Positions 15,228 through 24,300 of a DNA stretch of 64,000 bases are shown here, piece after piece. A model generated the notes under the pieces. It had not been told where the DNA came from, did no database searches, and was given only the letters and a program-made list of their open reading frames with translations. Both the position numbers and the translations under genes were made by a program. The stretch is from SIG480 sp045537045 (GTDB lineage: Bacteria; Bacillota; Clostridia; Oscillospirales; JAAYXM01). The stretch is from the NCBI GenBank assembly GCA_045537045.1, contig JAZSOS010000043.1, positions 77,467 to 141,466 of the forward strand, read 5' to 3'. How positions within the stretch are numbered: position 1 is the stretch's first letter; each line of letters begins with the position of its first letter.

Positions 15228-15950
15228 TTGAGTAATGTAAAATATAAGCGCATTTTGCTTAAGCTCAGTGGAGAGGCGCTTGCAGGACAGAAAAAGACAG
15301 GGCTTGATTTTCAGGTAATAAATTCCGTGTGTGCCACGGTTAAGGAGTGTGTTGACCTCGGCGTGCAGGTTGGTATTGTCGTCGGCGGCGGAAACTTCTG
15401 GCGTGGCGTAAAGGACGGCGGCGGACATATGGACAGAACGCGTGCTGACCATATGGGTATGCTTGCTACCACAATAAACTCCCTTGCGGTTGCCGATGTT
15501 CTTGAACAGCTCGGCGTTCCGGTGCGCGTACAGACGGCTATTGAAATGCGCGCTCTCGCAGAACCGTATGTCAGAAATCGCGCAATCCGTCATCTCGAAA
15601 AGGGAAGGGTCGTAATTTTCGGATGCGGAACCGGTAACCCCTTCTTCTCAACGGATACTGCCGCTGTTTTGCGCGCAGCAGAAATGGATGCCGAGGTAAT
15701 TATGAAGGCAACTAATGTTGACGGTGTTTATGACAGCGACCCGAAAAAGAACGCAGACGCGGTCAAATTTGATGAGCTTACATATGACGAGGTTCTTGCA
15801 CGTCATCTCAATGTTATGGATACAACAGCGACCTCACTTTCAATGGATAACGATATCCCGATAATTGTTTTCTCGCTGCAGGACAGTGAAAATATTAAAC
15901 GAGTTATACTCGGCGAAAAAATAGGCACAGTAGTAAGAAAGGAAGCTTAA
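15228..15950 (+). CDS. pyrH: UMP kinase
   Basis: Phosphorylates UMP to UDP with ATP; a hexameric amino-acid-kinase-fold enzyme usually controlled by GTP and UTP. The 240-residue protein shows KRILLKLSGEAL, GIVVGGGNFWRG, and TNVDGVYDSDP. The start is TTG at 15228, with GGGAGGGAC about 7 bases before it. First gene of an eight-gene operon running to polC. Confidence 0.97.
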   Translation: MSNVKYKRILLKLSGEALAGQKKTGLDFQVINSVCATVKECVDLGVQVGIVVGGGNFWRGVKDGGGHMDRTRADHMGMLATTINSLAVADVLEQLGVPVRVQTAIEMRALAEPYVRNRAIRHLEKGRVVIFGCGTGNPFFSTDTAAVLRAAEMDAEVIMKATNVDGVYDSDPKKNADAVKFDELTYDEVLARHLNVMDTTATSLSMDNDIPIIVFSLQDSENIKRVILGEKIGTVVRKEA

Positions 15951-15953
15951 GTT

Positions 15954-16508
15954 ATGAGACCTGAAGTAAAAGAATTTGAAGAGAGAATGCAAAAAAGTAT
16001 AGGCGTTGTCGCAGAAGAATTTGCGGCAATCCGCGCAGGACGTGCAAACCCTGCAGTACTTGATAAGATTACGGTTGACTATTACGGAACTCCAACTCCC
16101 ATCCCGCAGATTGGCTCGGTGTCCGTTCCCGAGCCGAGAACTCTTATGATTCAGCCATGGGATGCATCTGCGCTTAAGGGCATTGAAAAGGCAATTCTCA
16201 CATCTGACCTCGGTATCACTCCTGCTAACGATGGCAAGTGCATTCGCCTTGCTTTCCCACAGCTTACTGAGGAGCGTCGCCGCGACCTTATCAAGCAGGT
16301 TAAGAAAATCGGTGAAGACGGCAAGGTTGCTGTCCGCAACATCCGCCGTGATGCCCTTGATAAGTTCAAGGCAATGAAGAAAAAATCCGAAATCACGGAA
16401 GATGACCTTAAGATTTTAGAAGATGAGACTCAGAAGGTCACCGATAAGAGCTGTAAGGAGCTTGACATTATGACCGAGAAGAAGGAAAAAGAGCTTCTCG
16501 AGATTTAA
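15954..16508 (+). CDS. frr: Ribosome recycling factor
   Basis: Splits the post-termination ribosome together with EF-G. The 184-residue protein is full length with RAGRANPAVLDKI, the conserved YYGTPTPIPQ and PQLTEERRRDL. It follows pyrH after three bases, the standard pairing. Confidence 0.98.
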   Translation: MRPEVKEFEERMQKSIGVVAEEFAAIRAGRANPAVLDKITVDYYGTPTPIPQIGSVSVPEPRTLMIQPWDASALKGIEKAILTSDLGITPANDGKCIRLAFPQLTEERRRDLIKQVKKIGEDGKVAVRNIRRDALDKFKAMKKKSEITEDDLKILEDETQKVTDKSCKELDIMTEKKEKELLEI

Positions 16509-16522
16509 GGCAGTGATATTAA

Positions 16523-17266
16523 ATGGGTATTTTTAAAAAGAAGCAAGCGGCAGAGTCTGTGGATTTCACAGCTCTGCCTGAGCATATTGCGATAATTCTT
16601 GACGGAAACGGACGTTGGGCAAAGCGGCGCGGAATGCCGAGAACGGCAGGACATGCCGTAGGAAGTGAAAACTTCCGGAAAATAGCGACATACTGTAACG
16701 ATATAGGCATCAAATACCTCACCGTTTATGCGTTTTCCACTGAAAACTGGAGGCGTCCGTACGATGAGGTCAGTACTATTATGTCGCTTCTTGAGAAGTA
16801 CATTATAGAAGCCATTGATGAGGTGAGAAAGAAAAATCTCCGCCTTTGTTTCTGGGGTTCTCGCGAAGGTCTTTCCGAACATATAAAAAAGCTTATGGAT
16901 GAGTCGGAAGTTCTGTCTCGCGATATGACCGGAATGCAGGTGAATGTATGCCTCAATTACGGCTCTCGCAATGAGATAAAAGAAGCTGTCGCAAAAATTG
17001 CACGCGACGTTTCTGAAGGTAAAATAAATCCCGGGCAAGTAAACGAAGACATGATAGACTCTTATCTCTATTCAGCGGGCACTCCGGCTCCCGATCTTCT
17101 CATCCGTCCGGGCGGCGAAAAGCGCCTTTCAAACTTTCTCTTGTGGCAGCTGGCTTACAGCGAAATGGTATTTACGGATAAGCTCTGGCCTGAGTTTGAC
17201 GAGCGTGAGCTTGACCACGCAATAATTGAATTTCAGAAGCGAAACAGAAGATACGGCGGGATATAA
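16523..17266 (+). CDS. uppS: Isoprenyl transferase (undecaprenyl diphosphate synthase)
   Basis: Condenses isopentenyl diphosphate units on farnesyl diphosphate to make the C55 lipid carrier for cell-wall synthesis. The 247-residue protein has the cis-prenyltransferase signature ILDGNGRWAKRRGMPRTAGH, ending with DLLIRPGGEKRLSNFLLWQ and the C-terminal RxxRYGG. It precedes cdsA and dxr, as in most Firmicutes. Confidence 0.97.
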   Translation: MGIFKKKQAAESVDFTALPEHIAIILDGNGRWAKRRGMPRTAGHAVGSENFRKIATYCNDIGIKYLTVYAFSTENWRRPYDEVSTIMSLLEKYIIEAIDEVRKKNLRLCFWGSREGLSEHIKKLMDESEVLSRDMTGMQVNVCLNYGSRNEIKEAVAKIARDVSEGKINPGQVNEDMIDSYLYSAGTPAPDLLIRPGGEKRLSNFLLWQLAYSEMVFTDKLWPEFDERELDHAIIEFQKRNRRYGGI

Positions 17267-17307
17267 TATGTTTACGCCGTTCCTCTTGTGTGAAAGGAAT
17301 GATTGAT

Positions 17308-18108
17308 ATGCGCACACGGATTATAACAGCAATCGTTGCAATCGCTGTTTTTATTGCGGTAGTATATTTTTTGCCTCCGGTTTGTTTTACGGTGGCGGTT
17401 TCGGTAATCTGCGCCGTTGCAGCCTTTGAGCTTACGTGGAGAAGCAAAATAGTAAAAGTTCCCGCTTTGGCTGTGATAGCGTGTGTTTTCAGTGCAACAG
17501 CACCGTTTCTTGTTGCGCTTTCGGGCTTTGAGAAATACGCACTTGTTTATCTTTTTGCCGTTTTAGTTTCCGTTTTTGCCGTATGGCTTTTAAATTACGG
17601 AAAAGCTTCGCTTGTTATGACAATGGCATCTTTTTTTGCCGGAGCGATTTTGCCTCTTATGTTCTCGGTTATCGTGAGAATACGCGCGCTTGATAACGGA
17701 GGGGTTTTAATTCTCCTTCCGTTTCTCGCAGCATGGATGACCGATACCGGTGCATATTTTACCGGCGTATTCTTGGGTAAACATAAGCTCTGTGAAAAAA
17801 TCAGCCCGAAAAAGACGGTGGAAGGCGCGATTGGAGGTATTGTTACCTGCGTTGTGTCTCTTGTTGCGTTTGCATATTTTTTCAAACTCCAGGTAAACTA
17901 TGTTTCTTTCGGAGTTGGCGCACTTGTCCTGTCCTTGCTTGCTCAGGCAGGTGATCTGTCATTTTCAATTATTAAGCGCGAATATAATATAAAAGACTAC
18001 GGAAACATAATGCCCGGACACGGTGGCGTGCTTGATCGTTTTGACAGCACGATGTTCACTGTTCCGGCAACGTATGTTTTACTTATGATAATCGGCATTA
18101 TAGTGTAG
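17308..18108 (+). CDS. cdsA: Phosphatidate cytidylyltransferase
   Basis: Makes CDP-diacylglycerol from phosphatidate and CTP, the branch point of phospholipid synthesis, in the membrane. The 266-residue protein has about eight membrane segments and the C-terminal CDS signature SIIKREYNIKDYGNIMPGHG followed by GVLDRFD. The start at 17308 is chosen because AAAGGA lies nine bases upstream; GTG 17290 and ATG 17299 are also in frame. Confidence 0.95.
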   Translation: MRTRIITAIVAIAVFIAVVYFLPPVCFTVAVSVICAVAAFELTWRSKIVKVPALAVIACVFSATAPFLVALSGFEKYALVYLFAVLVSVFAVWLLNYGKASLVMTMASFFAGAILPLMFSVIVRIRALDNGGVLILLPFLAAWMTDTGAYFTGVFLGKHKLCEKISPKKTVEGAIGGIVTCVVSLVAFAYFFKLQVNYVSFGVGALVLSLLAQAGDLSFSIIKREYNIKDYGNIMPGHGGVLDRFDSTMFTVPATYVLLMIIGIIV

Positions 18109-18117
18109 GTGTGAATT

Positions 18118-19266
18118 ATGGTTTCAAACTTATCTGTTCTCGGCTCTACCGGTTCAATCGGAACACAGACTCTCGATGTTGCAAGGGCTTTGGGAATTAA
18201 AGTGTCGGCAATTGCCGCAAACAAGAATATAAAGCTTATGGAGGAGCAGGCAAGGGAGTTTTCACCTCGCATAGTTGCCGTTGCGGATGAAAACGCTGCA
18301 AAGGAGCTTAAAATCGCGCTTTCTGATACCACGTGTGAGGTTTTGGGTGGAAGGAAAGCTGTTCTCGAGGCTGCCGCTTGCTCGGAGGCAGATACAGTTA
18401 TGTCATCGCTTGTCGGTATGGCAGGAATCGAACCGACTCTTTGTGCAATTGATGCAGGAAAGGATATTGCGCTTGCAAACAAGGAAACCCTTGTATGTGC
18501 AGGTGAAATAGTTATGCGTCGCGCAAAGGAAAAGAATGTAAAAGTTATTCCGGTCGATTCGGAGCATTCTGCGATTTTCCAGTCTCTCCATGCATCTGTT
18601 GCTCCACAGCGTGAGCTTACAAGAATAATTCTTACAGCATCCGGTGGTCCTTTCTTCGGAAAGAAAAATGACGAGCTTGAAAATGTCACGGTAGAGCAGG
18701 CTTTGCGTCATCCGAACTGGAGTATGGGCGCAAAGGTCACGATTGATTCGGCAAGCCTTATGAATAAGGGGCTTGAGTTTATGGAGGCAATGTGGCTTTT
18801 TGACCTTGATCCTTCGCAGATTGATATAGTTGTTCACCGTGAAAGCATTATCCATTCGATGGTGGAATTCCGCGACGGTGCGATTATTGCTCAGCTCGGC
18901 ACGCCGGATATGAGAACGCCGATATCATTTGCGCTGACGTATCCGGAGCGTATGAATTTCGGTGGAGAGTATATTGATTTCACAAAGCTTTCCTCTCTTT
19001 CGTTCGCGCTTCCCGATACGGAAACCTTCAGGTGTCTTGCTCTTGCGCTTTCTGCTGCAAAACGCGGGGGAACAGCAGGAGCACTTCTCAACGGTGCAAA
19101 TGAGGCTGCGGTTGATCTGTTCCTCAATTCAAAAATAAAATTCCTTGAAATTGCAGATTATATAGAACGTGCTGTTTCTGTTGTCGGAGTTTCTGATAAT
19201 CCAACGCTTTCGGACGTTATTTCAGCATCGGAGAATGCACGTGATGCTGTATATTCAATGATTTAG
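18118..19266 (+). CDS. dxr: 1-deoxy-D-xylulose-5-phosphate reductoisomerase
   Basis: First committed step of the MEP isoprenoid pathway, giving 2-C-methyl-D-erythritol 4-phosphate with NADPH. The 382-residue protein shows the NADPH motif LGSTGSIGTQTLDVA, ANKETLV, and metal/substrate residues in VDSEHSA and the LMNKGLE loop. With ispG in the same operon, two of the seven MEP steps are encoded here. Confidence 0.97.
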   Translation: MVSNLSVLGSTGSIGTQTLDVARALGIKVSAIAANKNIKLMEEQAREFSPRIVAVADENAAKELKIALSDTTCEVLGGRKAVLEAAACSEADTVMSSLVGMAGIEPTLCAIDAGKDIALANKETLVCAGEIVMRRAKEKNVKVIPVDSEHSAIFQSLHASVAPQRELTRIILTASGGPFFGKKNDELENVTVEQALRHPNWSMGAKVTIDSASLMNKGLEFMEAMWLFDLDPSQIDIVVHRESIIHSMVEFRDGAIIAQLGTPDMRTPISFALTYPERMNFGGEYIDFTKLSSLSFALPDTETFRCLALALSAAKRGGTAGALLNGANEAAVDLFLNSKIKFLEIADYIERAVSVVGVSDNPTLSDVISASENARDAVYSMI

Positions 19267-19269
19267 AAG

Positions 19270-20307
19270 GTGATTTCTATTTACGTTCTGCTTGCAATAC
19301 TTCTTTTCGGACTGCTTGTCGCGGTTCACGAGTTCGGTCACTTTATAACAGCAAAGCTCTCTGGTGTCCGGGTAAATGAGTTTGCGATAGGTATGGGACC
19401 GGCGATATTGAAAAAACAAATTGGTGAAACCGTATATGCTCTGCGTGTTCTTCCGTTCGGCGGTTTCTGCGCAATGGAAGGTGAGGATTCAGAGTCTTCT
19501 GACCCGCGTGCATTTTCCTCGCGTCCGGTGCTGTACAGAATCGCAATCGTTCTTGCCGGCTCGATAATGAACCTTATATCCGGATTTCTCGTCCTTGCAA
19601 TCCTCTTTGCGCCCGTGAAGCAGTGGTACACACCGACTGTTGCGGATATCGGAGAACGCTCTGGAATAACAGGGGATTTTCTTCGTCCCGGCGACACGGT
19701 AAAATCCGTTGACGGATATAATGTTTATATTTACGGGGATATCTTCGTCGGGCTTTCGCGCGGCGCTGATGAAAACGGTGCGTACGATATTGAAGTCCTG
19801 CGTGACGGTGAAGAAGTTCTGTTAAAGGATGTAAAGCTCAGAACGTATGACGGAACGGAAGGTTCTGTCGATACAGGAAAAGGTATTTCTTTTGTTGTCG
19901 AATATACAAGCTTTTCCGGTAAAACAAAGTATGTTTTACAGAACGGCATAAACCTTATCCGGCTTGTCAAAGTCGGTCTTGTGGATTTAATAAGTGGCAG
20001 TGTGTCGCGTGATGATTTGTCCGGGCCAATAGGAATCGGCAAGATGATGGCAGATACTGCAAAAACCGATATTTCCTCGCTTTTATATCTTCTTGCTTTC
20101 ATCTCAATAAATCTCGGTGTTATGAACCTTCTTCCGTTTCCGGCACTTGATGGGGGCAGATTTGTATTTTTGCTCTTTGAGCTTGTCTTTAGACGTCCTG
20201 TACCTCCGAAATATGAAGGTTATGTCCACGCTGCAGGTCTTGCGCTTCTAATGCTTCTAATGGCTTTTGTGACCTATAATGATATCGTGAAAATATTTGT
20301 TAAATAG
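19270..20307 (+). CDS. rseP: Site-2 intramembrane zinc protease, RseP/RasP family
   Basis: M50 metalloprotease that cuts membrane proteins within the bilayer, for example anti-sigma factors and signal-peptide remnants. It has HEFGH in the first membrane segment, a PDZ domain around residues 110-190, and NLLPFPALDGGR with the third metal ligand. The open frame begins with GTG at 19270, but that GTG is itself part of the ribosome-binding sequence AGAAGGTGA and has no site before it. By analogy with ispG (GGTGA, then ATG 11 bases from its first G) the real start may be ATT at 19279. See findings. Confidence 0.93.
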   Translation: MISIYVLLAILLFGLLVAVHEFGHFITAKLSGVRVNEFAIGMGPAILKKQIGETVYALRVLPFGGFCAMEGEDSESSDPRAFSSRPVLYRIAIVLAGSIMNLISGFLVLAILFAPVKQWYTPTVADIGERSGITGDFLRPGDTVKSVDGYNVYIYGDIFVGLSRGADENGAYDIEVLRDGEEVLLKDVKLRTYDGTEGSVDTGKGISFVVEYTSFSGKTKYVLQNGINLIRLVKVGLVDLISGSVSRDDLSGPIGIGKMMADTAKTDISSLLYLLAFISINLGVMNLLPFPALDGGRFVFLLFELVFRRPVPPKYEGYVHAAGLALLMLLMAFVTYNDIVKIFVK

Positions 20308-20322
20308 ATTTGGTGATTAATT

Positions 20323-21369
20323 ATGAACAGACGAAAAACGCGTCGTATTCTTGTCGGAAATGTTCCGGTAGGCGGAGATGCCCCTATTGCCGTACAGTCA
20401 ATGTGTAATACGGATACGAGAGATGTTGCTGCCACACTTTCACAGATAGAACGCCTTACGGCAGCAGGTTGCAAGATTGTCCGTGTGGCGGTTGTTGATA
20501 AAGATGCCGCGCGCGCAATCGGCAAAATAGCCGAGCATGCAAACGTACCCATAGTTGCCGACATTCATTTTGATTCACGCCTTGCAGTTGAAGCGGCAGC
20601 GGCAGGTGCGGCAAAAATCCGCATTAATCCGGGGAATATAGGCGATGACGGGAAAGTGCGTGATGTGGTAAATGCCTGCCGTGCGAAAAATATCCCAATC
20701 CGCATCGGCGTAAATGGCGGGTCTCTTGAAAAAGAAATTCTTGCAAAGTACGGTGTATCCGCGCGCGGGATGGTAGAGTCTGCAAAAGGGCATATTGATA
20801 TTCTGCGTAAATTTGATTTTGAAGACATTTGCATATCAGTAAAAGCATCGTCGGTTGCTCTCACAGTAGATGCTTACCGTATGCTTTCTGCTGAGATTGA
20901 TTATCCGCTTCACCTCGGCGTTACCGAGGCGGGAACGGTTCGCATAGGAAAGCTTAAATCTGCTGTCGGAATAGGCTCGCTTCTGCTTGACGGAATCGGA
21001 GGTACAATCCGTGTTTCCCTTACTGACGATCCGGTATGTGAGGTTGAAACTGCCTATGACCTTCTCCATGCAATCGGAATGAGCGAAAACACACCGTCAC
21101 TTGTTTCATGTCCCACCTGCGGTAGATGTATGATAGACCTTATACATATAGCCAAAGAGGTTGAAGAGCGCTTGTATGAGATAAAAAAGCCGATAAAGGT
21201 CGCTGTTATGGGATGCGTTGTAAACGGCCCCGGAGAGGCAAGAGAAGCGGATATCGGAATGGCGGGCGGAAAAGAAATAGGAATTCTCTTCAAAAAAGGA
21301 GAAATTGTAAAAAAAGTTCCCATGAATGAAATTGTAGATGAGCTTATGAAAATGGCATATGAGATTTAA
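20323..21369 (+). CDS. ispG: 4-hydroxy-3-methylbut-2-enyl diphosphate synthase (flavodoxin-type)
   Basis: [4Fe-4S] enzyme of the MEP pathway. The 348-residue protein is the compact bacterial form: RRKTRRILVGNVPVGGDAPI, VQSMCNTDTRD, VADIHFD, and the cluster cysteines in SCPTCGRCM and VMGCVVNGPGEA. The ATG is preceded by GGTGA. It lies between rseP and polC. Confidence 0.97.
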   Translation: MNRRKTRRILVGNVPVGGDAPIAVQSMCNTDTRDVAATLSQIERLTAAGCKIVRVAVVDKDAARAIGKIAEHANVPIVADIHFDSRLAVEAAAAGAAKIRINPGNIGDDGKVRDVVNACRAKNIPIRIGVNGGSLEKEILAKYGVSARGMVESAKGHIDILRKFDFEDICISVKASSVALTVDAYRMLSAEIDYPLHLGVTEAGTVRIGKLKSAVGIGSLLLDGIGGTIRVSLTDDPVCEVETAYDLLHAIGMSENTPSLVSCPTCGRCMIDLIHIAKEVEERLYEIKKPIKVAVMGCVVNGPGEAREADIGMAGGKEIGILFKKGEIVKKVPMNEIVDELMKMAYEI

Positions 21370-21387
21370 AAGAAGTGGAAGCAGACT

Positions 21388-24300
21388 ATGGATAAAGAAA
21401 ACTTAAAGCCGTTTGGTGAGGTTTTTAAAATCAGAGGAGAAAAAAGCCTTGAAATCTTTGAAAATACAGCATGTGTAAAAGCACTGACGGCAGATAAAAC
21501 GCAAAACAGAATAACGGCATATCTTTATTCAGAAAGGATTATCGCGCCTTCAGAGCTCCGTGCGGCGGAAAGGGTTATCGCAGAGCGTTACCGCTTAAAC
21601 CGCGCAACACTTATTCCGTCGTATCCGCGTTCTCTTTTCGGTGATGAATATTTCCTCACACTGGCAAAAAGGCTGTGTGAGGAAATTCCTGCTGCAATAG
21701 GGTATTTAAGCGGCGCCGTGTGGTCATACGATGGGGAGACAACGCTCACACTTACTTTAAGAACAGGACTCAACGGTTTTTCAGACAAATGTATCCGTTT
21801 TATAAAAAGTGCGATTGAGAATGAGTTTTCAATGAATATAGATGTCGAAACGGAAATTGCCGAAGGTACGGATCGCGCGGTGGAAGAACGCCTTTTGTCA
21901 CTCCGGCGCGAGATTGAAGAAGCGGCGAAGGTGTCGGCAGAAAAGCCAAAGCCTGCGTCGGTTAAGGAAGAACCGGTTGCTGCTCCGGCAAAGGAAAGCT
22001 TTAAAGGCTTCCGTAAAAAGCTCAATGAGGAGCAGGGAGAAGTTGTCCTTGGAAAGTCTGCCTTTGGTGAATATATTGATATTAATAAAATTGAAGAAGC
22101 TTTTGGTGATATATCAATAAAAGGTGAGATATTTACAACGGAGTGCCGTGAGTTTGAGGAGCGCGGTGTTGCTACATACAGCTTTGATATGACCGACTAT
22201 AAAGGCTCTGTGCGTGTTGTTGTGCGGAATATAAAGCTTGAAAATCTCGGAGATGTTTCGGGAAAGCTGAAAAAAGGTGCGTATGTTCACGTTTATGGCT
22301 CCACGCAGTATGATATGTATTTGAAGGACACCGTTGTGCGTCCGCGCAATATCGTCCTTGGAAAAGCTCCATCGCGTGAGGATACAGCACCGGAAAAGCG
22401 AGTAGAGCTTCATATGCATACCAATATGTCCACTATGGACGGAATATCTCCTACTGCAGACCTCTTAAAGCGTGCGGCAGGATGGGGACACAAGGCAATT
22501 GCAGTTACCGACCATGGTGTTGTTCAGGCGTTTCCGGATGCTATGAATGCAGCTCCCAAGCTCGGCATAAAGGTGCTGTATGGGGTGGAAGCTTATTATG
22601 GCGGTAACCGTAAGACTCAGGTTGTCACCGGCAGTATTCCGTCAGGGTTTGACGGGGAATTTGTATGCTTTGACATAGAAACAACAGGTCTCTATAAAAA
22701 GACGTGTAAGATAATTGAAATTGCAGCAGCTATCCTTCGTAACGGGGAAATATGCGAGAAATTTCAGACGTATGTTAATCCGGAGTGCGCAATCCCCGAA
22801 AAGATAAGCGAGCTTACGGGTATAACCAACGGAATGGTTGTTGATTCGCCTAAGATAGATAAGGCATTGCGCGATTTTCTTGATTTTGTGGGAGACAGGC
22901 CTCTCGCGGCGCATAATGCTGAATTTGATGTTGGGTTTATAACAGAAGCATGCAAAGAACTCGGTATCGAGCGCGAGTTTAATTATATTGACTCTCTTGA
23001 GCTTTCGAGAAAGCTTTTGCCTGATACGAAAAATCATAAGCTCGACACTGTTGCAAAGGCACTCAAGCTACCAAAGTTTGAGCACCACAGGGCACTTGAC
23101 GATGCCGTAACGGTCGCGTTCATTCTTCGTGCTTTGTTCAGCGAGCTTTCGGAAGTTCATAAGATAAGCAAGGTTTCGGAGCTTAATGGGTTCTCATTAG
23201 GTTCAAAAGAAAAGGAAAAGCTTAACCGCTTCCATATGATAATCATTGCAAAAAACTATGTCGGACTTAAAAATCTTTATAAACTGATATCAATATCTCA
23301 TCTTGAGTATTATGACAGACGACCGATTATTCCGAGACACGCGCTGGAAAAGCACAGAGAAGGACTTATCGTTGGTTCTGCGTGTGAAGCAGGAGAGCTT
23401 TACGGAGCGATAGTTGAGGGTAAAAAATACAGTGAATTGCTCAAAATTGCCGATTTTTACGACTTTCTCGAAATTCAGCCCGTTGGAAACAATGCATTTA
23501 TGCTCGCAAACGGCATTGCATCATCTGAAGAGGATATACGTAATTTCAACAGAACGGTTGTAAAGCTTGGTGACGAGCTTGGTATTCCGGTTGTCGCTAC
23601 GGGCGACGTCCATTTTCTTGATCCTCACGATGAGGTTTACCGCCGTGTTCTTATGGCGAGTAAGAACTTTGCCGATGCAGATAATCAGGCCCCGCTGTAT
23701 CTTAAAACTACAAATGAAATGCTTGACGAGTTTTCATACCTCGGCGATAAAAAAGCATATGAAGTTGTTGTAAAAAACACAAATATGATAGCTGATATGT
23801 GCGAGGAGATACGCCCGATTCCTGAAGGCCAGTATCCTCCGGCGATTGAAGGCTCGAAAGAAGAGCTAAAAATGCTTTGCTATAACAAAGCGAGAGAGCT
23901 CTACGGTGAACCTCTTCACGACACGGTCAGGGAAAGGCTTGAATATGAGCTTTCAAAGATTATAGGGCATGACTTTGACGTTATGTATATGATTGCACAA
24001 AAGCTCGTTACACAGTCTGTTTCGGACGGATATCTTGTAGGTTCCCGAGGTTCTGTCGGTTCATCCTTTGTTGCGTTTCTCTCCGGTATAACCGAGGTTA
24101 ACGCGCTTCCTCCGCATTACAGATGCAAAAAGTGCAAGAATGTTGTGTTTGAGTCAAGCGGCGAATATGCTGCAGGCGCTGACCTTCCAAACAGAAACTG
24201 TGAGGTCTGCGGCGAGCCTATGGTCAAGGACGGATTCAATATTCCGTTTCAAACGTTCCTTGGCTTTGATGGTGATAAAACTCCAGATATTGACCTTAAC

